NCBI GenBank assembly: GCA_025618425.1
Contig: CM046832.1
Location: 57,354,587 to 57,418,586 of the forward strand
Length of the DNA stretch: 64,000 bases
DNA from: Heliocidaris tuberculata
Lineage: Eukaryota > Echinodermata > Echinoidea > Camarodonta > Echinometridae
Direction: 5' to 3'
Part shown: positions 32,502 through 45,444 of the stretch, piece by piece
Layout of the letters: each line of letters starts with the position of its first letter
How positions within the stretch are numbered: the stretch's first letter is position 1
The notes under the pieces: model-generated
The model's database searches: none
Seen by the model: only the letters and a program-made list of their open reading frames with translations
Told to the model about the DNA's origin: nothing
Translations under genes and position numbers: made by a program

Positions 32502-34075
32502 CAGGGCGTATATAAAAAAAAGTTACACTTTTGAAACATCTGTCAAAATTACATTTCATAATATTTAGAAGATTTCTTCATGCCGATAGATGCCCAATAG
32601 TCTTATCTATCAAGTGCCACTAACAAAACAAATTTTCGTTCACGCTTGGGCGAACACTGACTGTTTTTGTCCAAAGTGTGAAGAGTGGCTTGCGCCAAAT
32701 TGAAAGAAGAGGGAAAATTAAACCAGCAGTTCGAATAAGTACTCCCATTCAAACAAATTGCTTTTTTGCATAAATTTATAATTATGTAATGATAGTCTAG
32801 GGATTTTGTGTCCATTTTCTATCATTATTTTAATGATTTCATAGCTTTATTCATGGGTGAGAATTATTTCAAGATATTTTAAGCACAGCATTTACAATTC
32901 ACAGAAACATCAAATCCACATGCCAGTCATTCAGTGAAGAAGAAAAGTACCAAATTAATACATCTTCAGATCATTCAATTGATCAATCAAAAAATCAATC
33001 AATCAATCAATCAATCACACTGTAATTTAACAAATTATTCACAAACACATCAAAGCACTTCCAAACCTGTCATTCAATCAAGAATACCAAATTAATCAAT
33101 TTTCAATCAATCAATCAATCTATCTATCCATCAATCAATCATTCAATCAAAAATGTAAATCAATCTTTTGATTGATCAATAAATCAACCAGTCACTCTAC
33201 TGTACAAATTTAAACAATTTCTCAATTAGTCTATCAATCAATCAAACACAGTGTATCCATTATGTAACCAGTGGCGGATCCACATAGGAGAAAATCGGCC
33301 ACCCCCTCCACTTTGGCGGCTAAAAGCCGGTGTTTTTCTTTATTTTGATTTATTAATTGATTGATCAATCGATTGTTGATTAACTGACTGCTTGCTTGTT
33401 GAGTGAGTGACTGACTGAATGGTTGAATGATTGACTGATCCATTGTTTTAGTGATTGATTGACACCTGACTGACTTACTGATTGATTGATTGACTTACAT
33501 CTTGACTGACTGATGGGTTGATTGATTGAGTGATTGACTGAATCACTGACTGACTGAATAACTGATCAAGTGGATGTATTGATGGGTTGAATGATTGATC
33601 GATTGGTTTATTGATTGATTTTTGATTGATTGATTAATTGGTTGAATGATTTGTGGTTTTGATGTGTCTGCGTATTGTGAATACTGTGCTTAAAAAGATC
33701 TTGAAGTAATTACACATTATGAATTCTCACTCATGCATAAACAATGAAATTATGATAGAAAATTGTCACAAAGTTCCTAGACTATCATAACATAATCATA
33801 AATTTATGGCAAAGAGCAATTTGTTTGAATGGAAGTACTTATTAGGACTGCTGGTTTAATTTTCCCTCTTCTTTTAATTTGGCGCAAGACTTTTTTCACA
33901 CTCTGGACAAAAACAGTCAGTGTTCACCCAAGCGTGAACGAAAATTTGTTTTGTTAGTGGCACTTGATAGATGAGACTATTGGGCATCTATCGACATGAA
34001 AAAATCTTCTAAATATTTTGAAATGTAATTTTGACAGACTTTTCCAAAGTGTAACGTTTTTTTTAATACGCACTG
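32502..34075. mobile_element. 1.6-kb palindromic element with (TCAA)n/(TTGA)n centre
   Basis: Ends CAGGGCGTATATAAAAAAAA and TTTTTTTTAATACGCACTG are inverted. The arms stay complementary for over 450 bp (for example AACACTGACTGTTTTTGTCC on the left and GGACAAAAACAGTCAGTGTT on the right). The centre (32985-33660) is made of TCAA/ATCA tetranucleotides on the left and TGAT/TTGA on the right. No transposase frame. The arms differ by perhaps 10-15 percent, so it is older than the foldback at 41573. Possibly a Tc1/mariner-type MITE (inference). Confidence 0.8.
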
Positions 34076-34394
34076 TATAGTGCATTTGCTCAGCGCACTT
34101 CGCACCGCGTCCTATTACACGGGAAAACTTGTCTCGGTTTGTGACACTATCCATAAAATCACGAAAATTGATATTTGATATCATTTCGCCCGGATAACTA
34201 ATCTTCACACTATATCCTATTATGTAGTGTTAATAACCCGTAGATTGATTATGAGGAAACTCCTGCACTTTTTGGCTTCAAAAGAGAGTTTAACCAAGGA
34301 GCTGTGATAACTCCTTGGTTTAACATGCAACTCAACCTTTCCCTATATGGCAGTGAGAGCATTTACCCCTACCATGCCTACTTTGACCTTATAT

Positions 34395-35541
34395 CCCGGG
34401 GGGGGGGGGGGGCACTCAGGTAAATTAGTGTACACATGCGCGTCCAAAAAAACGCGTAAAAAGGGGTCTTTTTTTTAAATCCAGGACGCGTAACGCGCGT
34501 TACGTGTTAAAGGGTCCGAAAATGCCGATTTTCAACAAAAAGGGGGTGCTGAACGGAATGCGGCCAAACGCGTTAAGGGGGTCATTTTCATTCCGGCGGC
34601 AATGGTACGAACAAAACATTTTTAGTCCGATTTTCAGGAACTTGAACGCCCTTTGAACGGTGGCGTGCGCAGAAAAACGGGTGTTTGAGCTCAATTACAG
34701 GAACCTAGGGAGTTGACCCGGGAGTTGAGTTTTCCGCCCGGGGCTGGACGTCCAACAACACCAACAACACCGGCCTAGCGCAGCGGTATGGTACCGTAGC
34801 GCGCGCTGGCTAGATAGGCGCTACAGCTAGGGACATCATGGCGAACTTCGAGCCCGGGTATAAACCTAATGGAATACATTCGTTTTGGGCCACCCTGTAT
34901 TCTTCTGAAGCAGCTGCCAAATTTTTACCTCTTGTTAAGGCGTTGTTAAATGGCTTTATGTGTGTGATTATTGTGCATGGATTTCTTGCCGATACAGTTT
35001 ATTTCTCTGGAAGTAAATTACAAAAGTTGTTCTTTTTTTCAAAAGTAAGCAAATGATGATCGTGTATTAAACCTAACGGAGTACACAGTTTGAAACCTGT
35101 CCTACATAATTGAAGTAAATAATAACATTTGTAATTTAACCAACAGCAGTTCCTATATGTGCAGTTTATTTTGTTTGCCTTGTGTGAAGAATTTATCCAC
35201 CAAAGGTGAAGAATATGTCAGTTTGCAAAAGGTGATCTTGAATTCAAGTGGTGTATTTTTAAAGTTGGTTAAGTTAATCTTGTTTAGGGAGTAATATTTA
35301 AGACAAACTTGTTTAGGGGGTAATATTTCAATCAAATCTGTTTAGGGGGGTAATTTTTATAAAAAACACGCGAAATCCTCGTTAAGGGGTAACTTTTACG
35401 AAAAAAAGCACGCGAAATCCTTGTTAATTAGTGGTGTCTTTTTACCAAAGTATATATGAAACTTGTTTAGGGGGCATTTTTTTAATCCATGGATACGCAT
35501 GTGTACACCAATAAACCTGAGTGCCCCCCCCCCCCTGGGCC
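34395..35541. mobile_element. TIR element, CCCGGGGGGG-CACTC family, copy 1
   Basis: Left end has a G run, GGCACTCAGG, then GTGTACACATGCG; right end is the inverse, CGCATGTGTACACC then CCTGAGTGCC and a C run. The body is rich in CG and poly-T, with repeated TTGTTTAGGGGG-TAAT blocks near 35280-35470. Related ends occur at 40694-41220 and about 63366. No transposase recognised. Confidence 0.78.
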
Positions 35542-35893
35542 TTACATCGCCTCATTCGTTCAAATGAGTGGGAATTCCGAACAAGATGATTTATTGGACC
35601 ATTTCGCATACTAAATTGTGGGTAATGACACCCTCTAACTAGTAATCTAAAGATTATTCTGATTGGTTGACGGGAATTTAGTGCACTTTTGCTGTTCATT
35701 CACAAATGGCCTCTTATTTTTTGTCACATTATTCACGAACGTGTCGCAAGTGTAGTGCATGTAAGGCCGGTGCAAGCACTGATCTCTAAGGAAGAGACCC
35801 CCCCCCCCCCGAGATCAGTGATGCAACATGGGCCGCGGAGCCGGGGGGGGGGGGGGGGCTGCAGCCCCCCCCCCCCACACACTTTTTTTAATC

Positions 35894-36112
35894 TTTCAAG
35901 GTGCAGCTTGTCTCCTTCTTAGCTCAAGATATATCATGAAGAAATGTATTTGACACCACATATGTTGAGTTCACAAAAAGACAAGCATCATATCTTTAGA
36001 GATAATGGAAAAAATATGAAATTTTGTGTAGAAAACACATGGAGAGTTGTCCTACTCTACCTGTCACTTTGAAGCAACATTGCCAATTTGAGGATCGCCA
36101 TAGAAAGTAATT
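35894..36112. mobile_element. Partial copy of palindromic MITE family B
   Basis: Shares CAAGGTGCAGCTTGTCTCCT, GAGATAATGGA-AAAATATGA and TTTGAGGATCGCCATAGAAA with 14163-14761. Only the centre and one arm remain. Confidence 0.85.
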
Positions 36113-37358
36113 GAGTAATTGAGCACGCATCGGAAAGTACATGGCTTATCGGACATTGGGACCGTATCCTTAGGAAAGTTAGCAGCCGTCTCCGAGTCTC
36201 CCGTACCAATTTTCCCGCTGAAAACATGATCAGTTGTTCACAAATAACCTATCAAAATATTAAATAAATTCTGCATACTATAAAATACACCGGAAAGCAT
36301 GGACAGAACATCAATAATGGCTGGCACCTGTATTTTTGGTACAATATGAAGCCATATTCCGGGCCATATTCAACAAGTTTCAGTCCATTACCCTTTGCGC
36401 TACCAGAATGATGCGCCACTTTCAATTCAAGAGCACAACTCCTCCAAAAATAATACGCGATACAATTGCATACGCATATCTAGAATATATCTGTTCCGAA
36501 CACGCATGCCGATAAGCGTATAAAGCTGATCAAAGTATACCTTGAGTATGCCCTGATTTTGCAGAAAACTAGACCACAAAGATTATGACTGATTCCTGAT
36601 GGAAACTCACCTCTGAATTGGAGTAACAACGAGCAGAATAATATTACCGAAGATTCATAAAATAATAACTATATTTTAGCGGGAATTCCCGGTCGATCAA
36701 CGTGTTGTTAGTCTGCAAGCACAGACCCTAATTTGGCAATTTATCAGAAAAAAATTCTTGAGAGAAGCAGTAGCAGCTACAGTACAGGGCCTATGGTAAT
36801 CTTACGGTGCAGACACTCTTTTACCACTGACCAGGGTTTGTGCCTGCAAACTAGGCTACTGTGTGGGATTAATGGTCAGTAGCTCAATACAGTGGATGAT
36901 TATGACCCAACTAACGGTTTGAATCTGTGGCGCAGACATGTTGTTGTTGTTGGTGGTGGTGGTTGGTTGACACAGCGTATTTAGCTAATGGGAGCTTGTG
37001 GGAACCAGTTTCGTAGCATTGTAGGGGCTCAATATTGCTACATGGGTTCTTACAGTTCTCCACAGCATCATATTTATATTGTATTCCAGTTCCCTTTTCC
37101 CAAAATGTTAGTAGTTCCGGAGACCATCCTTTTCATGATAAGCTCGTTCGCCCCAGTCTTTTAGTGGCAACCAGTCAATAATTTCTGATAGTCAGAAATT
37201 ATTTCTGACTATTTTTGCCAATTACTGTTACAATTTTTCTTCTTTCCTTTTTTTTTACTCAGAGTGTCAGATAAATGCATTTAGTGTATCTCTTTTATGC
37301 AAGGGGGGGGGGGGGGGGGGGGCTGGGCGATCTTTTGTTATGGGGGCGATGAGTGAAT
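36113..37358. other. Intergenic stretch
   Basis: No gene recognised. A ~20-base G run at 37303-37322. Nothing else supported. Confidence 0.5.
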
Positions 37359-37361
37359 AGT

Positions 37362-37873
37362 ATACGAATATATACTGCCATGAGAGGGTCTGGTTATATG
37401 GTCCCCGAGGTGACGTGAACCACGAGGGGCGCACGCCCTGAAGCCAGGAATTTTTCAGTAGGGGGCACTGGGGGGCATCGCCTTTCTGTAGGGGGTGCAG
37501 GAGGCGGTTTTGTTGTCCTGTTTTGCTGCATGAGGTGGAGGGATGACATTGTCATCGTAGTTCGTTGGGGGGGGGGGGTAATTTACATCTGTTTTTTTTT
37601 TTGTCATTGGGAGCATTATGGGCAGTAAATGGGGCAGATCACTGAATTTGTAATGGGTCTGGATTTTTCATGGGGGTACCTGGGGGGCACAGGAAATTTG
37701 TGTGTGTGTGTGTGTGTGGGGGGGGGGGGGGGGTGAGTGTCCCCCCCCCATGGCTACGCCGGTCGGTGCTGAGGGGCACAGCCCCCGAAGGAAAATGGTT
37801 GTCTTCACTCTTCATGTCACCGAGGGTATAGTTTAACCAGAAACGCGAATGTAGGCAGTATATATTTGGTTTA
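37362..37873. mobile_element. Element with inverted ends around nested poly-G debris
   Basis: Left GAATATATACTGCC, TCTGGTTA and GAGGTGACGTGAA are matched in inverse by TTCATGTCACCGAGG, TAACCAGA and GGCAGTATATATTTGG on the right. Inside are several G/C runs, a GT repeat and a GGCTACGCC transposon-end motif, probably a nested insertion. Confidence 0.5.
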
Positions 37874-38272
37874 TACCCGTCATCTTATAAAGTGTACATC
37901 TACTGATTTACTGATGATCACTGCACCGTAGGCCTACATGGCAGACAGCACACGTACACAAACACTTTTGAAGAAGGGATGAATTCGCGCGGATATCAAA
38001 CGCGTAATGATGACATCATCAAGCGCCGGTGCCTAAAACAATAGATACGTGCAAATGAATGTCGTCACAATGTAGTACGCACTTTTAGTGTGTGATGTCA
38101 TACGCCGTAAATAGTATCCGTGAATAATACTACTATTCACCGATCGTGACGTCAGATGTTACCCTCCATGGCATTTTGCTCATTTGCATGATGGTATTGG
38201 GAATTGTTTTGTCACATGACGCGCATCGGACCAATCAATTGCGCAGATTTTCTTCATGACGGATATAATATC

Positions 38273-38500
38273 CGTATACTGTCCGCAGTATACACGGGTA
38301 TGATTTTACATGGACCCTATACCAAAAAGAACCTTTCCCTTTCTTGAAATGAGTATGTCCTGCTAAGATATCAAAATTGTTACTAAATCACCTCAAACAT
38401 CATGAAATCTAGAGTCATAATTACATAGTACTTTAATTATCATGATTTTGAAAAAAAGACCACATCTGTAATGTACATTCAATGAATGGAGAAAGGGAAT
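38273..38500 (+). repeat. Dispersed repeat, copy 2, headed by a perfect hairpin
   Basis: GTATACTGTCCGCAGTATAC (38273-38292) is a perfect 8-bp-stem hairpin. It is followed by sequence matching 21590-21835 (ACGGGTATGATTTTA, ACATGGACCCTA). Confidence 0.65.
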
Positions 38501-39304
38501 GGATGCTGGGCGATGGGAAGTAGACAGAGGACTAGAGATATTATTTGGAGCAATTGGTGAAAAGGACAATGTCTGGAGAAAGCAATAAATATTGAACGAT
38601 TTTACCTTTACATTTATTATTTCAATTCATTTTAGGAGGCCTTCGTAGAATAATCATATAGAATTTTAAACCACTATATACAATGTTCATAGTCTTACAC
38701 AAAGTACTGGAATGCCTTGTTCCTATAATTCTCTTTATGAATGAAAAACTTCATTGACTTATAGCCTGTAAATATATTTTTTTTGTGAAATACGGATTGT
38801 ATATATTCATACGTGTTAAAACTCTTTCGGATTGTATTCATATGTGTTAAAATGTATAACTCTTTCGGAATAACTTGCAGGGCTTATAAGGCAGGAAAAT
38901 TTGCATGATTCGCACAATATTCAAATTATATGGGGAGTTTATCATGGCTCATTTTGATAGTTTCTTTGTCAGAAAAGTTATTTGAATAAGAATACGTGGT
39001 TACATTTGATAATTCAGTCGGGATTATAATAATTTTAAGTGAAAGTGCTAGTTTTACTAACTGCTGCTGTATTGATTTGTTATAAGGATAACTTACTTCA
39101 GCTTTTAAAGTTGTATGAGTAAAACGAGCTGATGCAATGTAGACGCCCCGGGGCCTGGCTCGATGGATCTCACTGAGGTCCCCTCATATCGTGTACTTTA
39201 CTGCCTGTGTTACTTTTGTGCATGAATTATGAAATATCGGCAATAACTTTTTTATTGTTTGATGTTGAGCTGTGAAGAGGCGAGAACGGTGATCGATTGC
39301 CATC
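38501..39304. other. Intergenic stretch
   Basis: AT-rich, contains a partial repeat of ATTGTAT-CATA-GTGTTAAAA near 38797-38850. No gene seen. Confidence 0.5.
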
Positions 39305-39420
39305 GACGATGCACCCTTTAGGGTGCATAAAATGCACCCTATATTGGGGGTGCAATTTTGAACCCCACACAGGGGTGCAAATTTTGAACCCGCTAGGGGT
39401 GCACAACTGATCCCAATAGG

Positions 39421-39468
<48 letters not shown>

Positions 39469-39512
39469 CCTAAAGGGTGCTGCTATTGTACCAACGGTCT
39501 GCACCCTAATGT
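39305..39512. repeat. GGGTGCA motif cluster flanking an (AT)n tract
   Basis: GGGTGCA or its complement TGCACCC occurs about eight times. A ~40-bp perfect AT run (39423-39464) is enclosed by TAGGGTGCAT and ATGCACCCTA. GCACCCTTTAGGGTGC (39310-39325) is a perfect palindrome. Confidence 0.85.
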
Positions 39513-40693
39513 CTTAGTGTGTGTAAACAAAATATCAGAATATAAAAGCTAGTTAACCCATTAAGGGAAAATGAAAGCATGTTTTTCATCCTCACACTCA
39601 GACAATAATACAATGAAAGTAAGAACAACATCAAACAATACTTGGGCAATGAAGTAGCGTGAGTTCAGCCAGTGAGGGGGCACTGGCAGGGGCTGCTTGA
39701 AGGGAAAATTCTTATTTCATTCTTCTCGCCAGCCCTCCCCATGTCGCTCAGTCGGGGAGGGGGGGGGGGGGATGTTGGCGAGGAATTTTTTTTTTCCGCC
39801 AGCCTTCCAAAAGCCGCTGGGGGGGGGGGGGGTATCAGATTTTATGGGCTCAAGTTTTCCTCCATAATTCTCTGATAAGCAAAAAAAAAAAAAGAAAGAA
39901 AGAAAAAAAAGGGCATTGGTTCTAAAGGAGGGGGGGGGGGCACAATAAAAAAGGGGGGGGGGCACAATATATACTTTTCTTTCAAAGGGGGGGGGGGCAT
40001 AGGCCGGGATTGCCCCCTCTCCCTAAATCCGCCACTGCCGGATAACCCTTTTTGGTCAAAAGTTGTCAGGGGCAGTCTCCCCCCCCCCCTAGCTACGCTA
40101 GTGATCTTGGGAGAAAACAGATCTACGTTTAATATCCAATTCAATCCAATCCGATCCACTCCACAATGTCTTTGATATAGGGTCTTTCCCTTGCAGAACT
40201 AATTACAGAGCGCTTTACAATTCGCTCGACAAAGTAGGAATATTAAGGACCTCTTGAACAAGGATAAAAACACTTCAAAAAGAACAATTGAGCCAATGAA
40301 ATAAATATAAAAGTCCAATGTTCTCTAACAAAAAGTTACTTAATAATGGTTATGACAGACAAGATATACTGCACCAGTATATCTTGATGGGTATTGAGTA
40401 GCCAGAATAGGCATATCAATACTGATACTGTATACCTGTGAAGATGATCGAATTAATACAGATGCCAGAATTCCCAATATATTTAATTTCATTTCGTTTA
40501 TTTCCACTTCCAACAAAATAAAATACATGGGTTTGCAATGTACATAGCAAAACAATGAAACTTAACAATATTACATGTAATTGGTTTACAGCGTACAATA
40601 GGCACAAAAACATTATAAACTAGGTTGGTCGTGGAGGGGACTGCTAAAAAGCTGGGCTTGTAGATTCAGCTCAGGGAGGTGGGAGAGCTCTCC
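39513..40693. other. Poly-G-rich transposon debris and non-coding DNA
   Basis: At least six G runs of 8-14 bases between 39758 and 39990, a C run near 40080, and two inverted GGCGGATT/GCGTAGCT transposon-end motifs at about 40017-40036 and 40089-40102. No coding sequence recognised. 40120-40620 is AT-rich and featureless. Confidence 0.5.
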
Positions 40694-41220
40694 ACCCCGG
40701 GGGGGGGGGCACTCACGTATATTGGTGGTACGGGGACGTGCCGCTTTGATGACCCCCTTTTTCAGACCCCGATTTCCGTTCTCTAGATACTCAGTTCCGC
40801 TCAGGAGCCGCTCAGCCCCGCTCTGAAGACCCCCGTTATGAAACATATCCGTTCGCATGCGGCCGGCCGGGAGCGTGGCGGAGGCAGTGGTCGCTTGACC
40901 TGGTCTCGCGCCCTAGGCCCTTTCGTCGCGCGAGCCTTGAAAACTGCTCCAGCTAGCTAGCTACTAGCGCTACACGGCGCGGGCGCGGCCCCCGGCGCGG
41001 CCCGTCCCGAGATCCTGCGATTGCGAAGGTGTACCGCCGATAAAGCGAGGTTAGTTTTGTAGTTCCCTAGACCCTGTTTTTCACTCTGCCCAATAGATCA
41101 TAGTTCCCAAGACCCCGTATTTTACACCTTGAAGTCAGTTCCTTAGACTCCCTTTTCGGGGATTCGTGAGGCACACCCCCGTCAAAATATAATTCGAGTG
41201 TCCCCCCCCCCCCCCGGGTC
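40694..41220. mobile_element. TIR element, CCCGGGGGGG-CACTC family, copy 2
   Basis: Left end: CCCCGG, G run, CACTCACGTATATTGG, then GTGCCGCTTTGATGACCCCC. Right end: ATAATTCGAGTG, then a C run and CCGGG, in inverse. The ~300-bp centre is very GC-rich (40860-41045, with GCGCGGGCGCGGCC), unlike all surrounding DNA. A related left end is at about 63366. Confidence 0.72.
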
Positions 41221-41563
41221 TCCACCTCCCTGGTAGATTGCTGCCCCCTATATATCTTGATTACGATCATGATAGTTATCAGAAGGCGAGAGCTAGAGGA
41301 GGGGCACCGTTTATCTCATATCTCACATGAGTTTCAATATCTCTACCTTCTTGTTTCAGTTAATCAGCCTTCTTTCTTAGATAAAGATTTTCTATCAAAT
41401 ATTTCCTTATGCTCCTAATTTGGTATTGATAATTCTACAAAAGTCTATGTACAGTCTAGTTCTACATCAATGTTCGTATCCGATTTATCTGTGGTTACCG
41501 CGCGCGCCGGTATACACATGCAGCTGCCTTTATACGGTATTTATACGTGTATAGCGCATAGCC
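41221..41563. other. Flanking DNA before the foldback element
   Basis: No gene recognised. Ends at the 9-bp target duplication. Confidence 0.5.
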
Positions 41564-41572
41564 TGTAAGAAT
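41564..41572 (+). repeat. Left target-site duplication TGTAAGAAT
   Basis: Identical to 57917-57925 on the far side of the foldback element. Confidence 0.9.
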
Positions 41573-41903
41573 GGTCGTGGCTAATTGTACACCAGTCCGG
41601 AACCTGAAGTTAGCCCAAGCGATCCTCGAGTCAATCTAGACACGTTGCCAATTTGAGGAAGCCGATAAAACCAAATAGTGCAGTAGTACGTGGGCGCGGC
41701 GCTAGTTGGATCATTCAAGAGGACGAAGGAGGATACAGCGTACAAGCATGTTTAGGGGGGAAATGCTTTGGAGACGGGCCCTGATGGGTAATAAAAATAA
41801 AATCTTTCTTTACAAGTTAAATCAAATTAAATCAAATTATACAAGTACAAATTTTTGTGGGTCCAGCCTATGATCCTGCCATTTAGAGCGCTAGCTCTTG
41901 CAT

Positions 41904-41934
<31 letters not shown>

Positions 41935-42960
41935 AAAATGATTAAGGAGGTCGCATAATTAACCTATACTATTTTGTTAAATCGTGTAAATGAATGGCAA
42001 ACGGCAGCAAGCGAGGTCCTACGCGTATTCATTTATCTCTGTGTGAGAAATCATGAATCTTCTTACGTCTTACGGCATAAAAATAATGAATTTAAAATTG
42101 AAAAACAAAACTATTGATCATAATCTGCAGTTTACCGAGGTCATATTTGAAAGAGAAGTAAGAGGTGGGAGGGGTCCTATCATAATTATTCTCTTTCACA
42201 ACTCCCTCTTCCCCCCCCCCCTTTCTCTCTCTCTCTTTCCGTCCTTCATTCTTTCCTCTTTTTTTTCTCTCATGATCGCCTTTTGGAGAGCCGGGCATTC
42301 CTCTGGAGCGGCTACACCACTTGATAGGGTTCTACACACAAAACTAGTCCCTAGACCCATGCCATAATGGAAACAGAAGAGCAGTTTGATAATGAGAAAA
42401 TGGCAAAGTAGATATGAACACATCGCAGTGATGGGTGTATGACTGATACAATATAACAAGAAAAAAAAAGGAGGGGGAATAAATCTAGTAAATACAGATG
42501 GAACTATGAATACAACATTTATTTTTATTTAAGTAGATATTCCTTCAGTTCCTATATAGGTATAAATACTTAAATGTACATTAATCTTGTTTAGATTAGG
42601 TAATACCGAATAAGAATATCAGCACATGATAGGCTTTATTCTACACAAAGTTAAGTTCTTAAAAATGTAAAGAGAATCGGTATTCTGACTGTGTTAGAGC
42701 GAAAATTCCCCTTTAACAAAGTCAAATTTCATGGTATTAAGAAATATGAAAATAGAAAAAAAAAAAGGGAGTAGTATTTAAGGACCAGATACTATCTCTT
42801 ACTTATCCAGATTCACATCTAATTAGGAATAAAGGGAACAATAAACGATGAGAAGGTTAATTTAAAATTTGGTATGATCATTTGAAATGTAAATGAAACA
42901 AGTTAAATTGTAATGATTAGATTTCATGGAAAACATGAATTTCATGATTAAAAGGTACAT
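41573..42960 (+). repeat. Foldback left outer arm
   Basis: Unique-sequence part of the arm, matching 54861-57916 in inverse after removal of the nested helicase element. Includes a ~32-base G run (41904-41933), whose counterpart on the right is a ~45-base C run. Frames at 42053-42459 appear in both arms and have no recognisable protein. Confidence 0.9.
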
Positions 42961-45440
42961 CACTCATGCAGGCACAAGATGCACATCAGTCGGGTACAGC
43001 ACGGTCCCGGAGCACGGTATAACACATAATTATGAGTTTTTACCCCGATTTCTGTATTCTAATCAGTAGAATACCAACATAATATCTTGTCAACATTTTG
43101 AATAATCATTTGAAAGCAAATGACACAGGTTGGAATGTCATCAATTCATTACATTTATAATAAACGGAAATTATTAAGATGTACATCAGTCAAGTACATG
43201 CTGTACACCAGTACACAGCACGGTATAACACATACCAGCTCCAAATATATCCCGATCGGGGTATTCTAATCAGAAGAATACCATGAGAATATTTTGTCAT
43301 CATTTTGAATAATCATTTGAAAGTAACTGACTCAGGTTAGAAAGTTATAACCTCAGTATTTTTCACGAAAAACAGAAATTATTAAGATGTACATCAGTCA
43401 GGTACATGTTGTACATCAGTCCAGTACATAGCACAGTATAACACATACTAGCTCCAATATATCCCGATTTCTGTATTCTAATCAGTAGAATTCCAACAGA
43501 ATATCTTCGCAACATTTTGAATAATCATTTGAAAGCACATGACACAGGTTAGAATGTCATCAATTCATTATATTCTATAATAAACGGAAATGATAAAAGA
43601 TGTACATCAGTCAGGTACATGTTGTACACCAGTCCAGTACATAGCACGGTACAACACATACCAGCTCCAATATACCCCGATTTGGGTATTCTAATCAGTA
43701 GAATACCAACAGAATATCTTGTCAACATTTTGAATAATCATTTGAAAGCAAATGACACAGGTTAGAACGTCATAAATTCATTATATTCTATAATAAATGG
43801 AAATTATTAAGATGTACATCAGTCAGTTACATGTTGTACACCAGTCCAGTACATAGCACGGTACAACACATACCAGCTCCAATATATCCCGATTTCTGTA
43901 TTCTAATCAGTAGAATACCAACAGAATATCTTGTCAACATTTTGAATAATCATTTGAAAGCAAATGACACAGGTTAGAACGTCATAAATTCATTATATTC
44001 TATAATAAACGGAAATTATTAAGATGTACATCAGTCAGGTACATGTTGTACACCAGTCCAGTACATAGCACGGTACAACACATACCAGCTCCAATATACC
44101 CCGATTTGGGTATTCTAATCAGTAGAATACCAACAGAATATCTTGTCAACATTTTGAATAATCATTTGAAAGCAAATGACACAGGTTAGAATGTCATAAC
44201 TTCACTATTTTTCATGATAAACAGAAATTATTAAGATGTACATCAGTCAGGTACATGTTACACCAGTCCAGTACATAGCACGATACAACACCAGCTCCAA
44301 TATATCCCGATTTCTGTATTCTAATCAGTAGAATACCAGTATAATATCTTGTCAACATTTTGAATAATCATTTGAAAGTACATAACACAGGTTAGAATGT
44401 CATAACTTCGGAATATATGCTTCAGAAATTGCCACGGAGTACAGGAAATGTTTATTTACCCTAAAAATGTTTATTTACCCTAAAAATGTGAATTGTTATA
44501 TTATTGCTGTAATGAAAGTTACAAAGCCATCCAATACTATTTCTTCGATTTTGATTACTGTAACACAATAATTTTATTTATATTGATTTATATACTCATA
44601 TTGCTGTATCATGCATTGCTCGTTCTTACTATTTTCAAAGACTATTACAAATATTATCACTCTTTGGAGCCTATAACTCACAAGCGTAGCTTCCTCCTTA
44701 TAGGCTCCTTAATATTTCATTATTATTATAGCCCAGTCTGCTCAATTAATATTGCATGCAAACGCATAGATATGAGGTACTCACCTTCTTTTATTTTCTC
44801 TGACAATATATCTCTTGTTTGTTCGTATCATTTATCTCGTTTGTACCAATAATTGTTTGTACCCATTTACATGTATACTGTAAAAAAACACATTGAAAAT
44901 GTGAAATATGAAACAATAAACTGAAACTGAAACTGAATAACTTCATTATATTCTATGATAAACAGAAATTATTAAGATGTACATCAGTCAGGTACATGTT
45001 GTACACCTGTCCAGTCCAGTACTGTTGCACCGTATAACACCACGTCTTTAGGAGTTCTGTGTATAACACATACTAGCTCGATGATTTGGGCTATTCTAAT
45101 AAGGAAAATGCAGATAAAAAGACAATCATCACTTTGAATAATCATTTTAAATTAAAAGGCACAGGTTATATTAGCTGCATTATATTCTATGATAAACAGA
45201 AATTATTAAGATGTATACACCAGTCAGGTACATGTTGTACACCAGTCCAGTACATCGCACGGTATTATAACACATACCAGCTCTGATATATCCCGATTTC
45301 TGTATTCTAATCAGAAGAATACCACTATAATAATATCTTTTCAAAATTTTGCTTAACCATTTGAAAGTAAATCACACAGGTTAGAATGTCATAACTTCAT
45401 AAGGTTTCATCAAAAACAGAAAAATGTTTAAAATGTACAT
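42961..45440 (+). repeat. Foldback left satellite array, ~213-bp unit
   Basis: Units recur with GATGTACATCAGTCAGGTAC at about 43178, 43388, 43600, 43812, 44024, 44235, 44975, 45210 and 45430, plus a variant at 42980. Each contains GTATTCTAATCAGTAGAATAC (an imperfect hairpin) and several GTAC sites about 11 bp apart. Inner units are more diverged. The last is cut by the repeat at 45445. Confidence 0.92.
44440..44935 (+). mobile_element. LINE 3'-end insertion inside the satellite
   Basis: Interrupts a satellite unit (GTCATAACTTC before, TAACTTCATTATATTC after). Ends AATAAACTGAAACTGAAACT, a hexamer-tail LINE signature. A GGAGCCTATAACTC/TTATAGGCTCC inverted pair near 44661-44707 is comparable to the 3' UTR of the element at 50395. 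The open frame 44493-44852 is AT-driven. Confidence 0.6.
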
Positions 45441-45444
45441 CAGT

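Noticed and set aside
41904..41935. Long G run as a functional quadruplex site
   Set aside because: Similar runs are very common here and may be partly length errors of assembly; no specific evidence.
42053..42367. Conserved ORF present in both foldback arms
   Set aside because: Conserved at the DNA level because the arms are identical; contains low-complexity pyrimidine translation and no domain.
44493..44852. Tyr/Ile-rich 119-codon ORF
   Set aside because: Translation of AT-rich LINE 3' UTR-like DNA.
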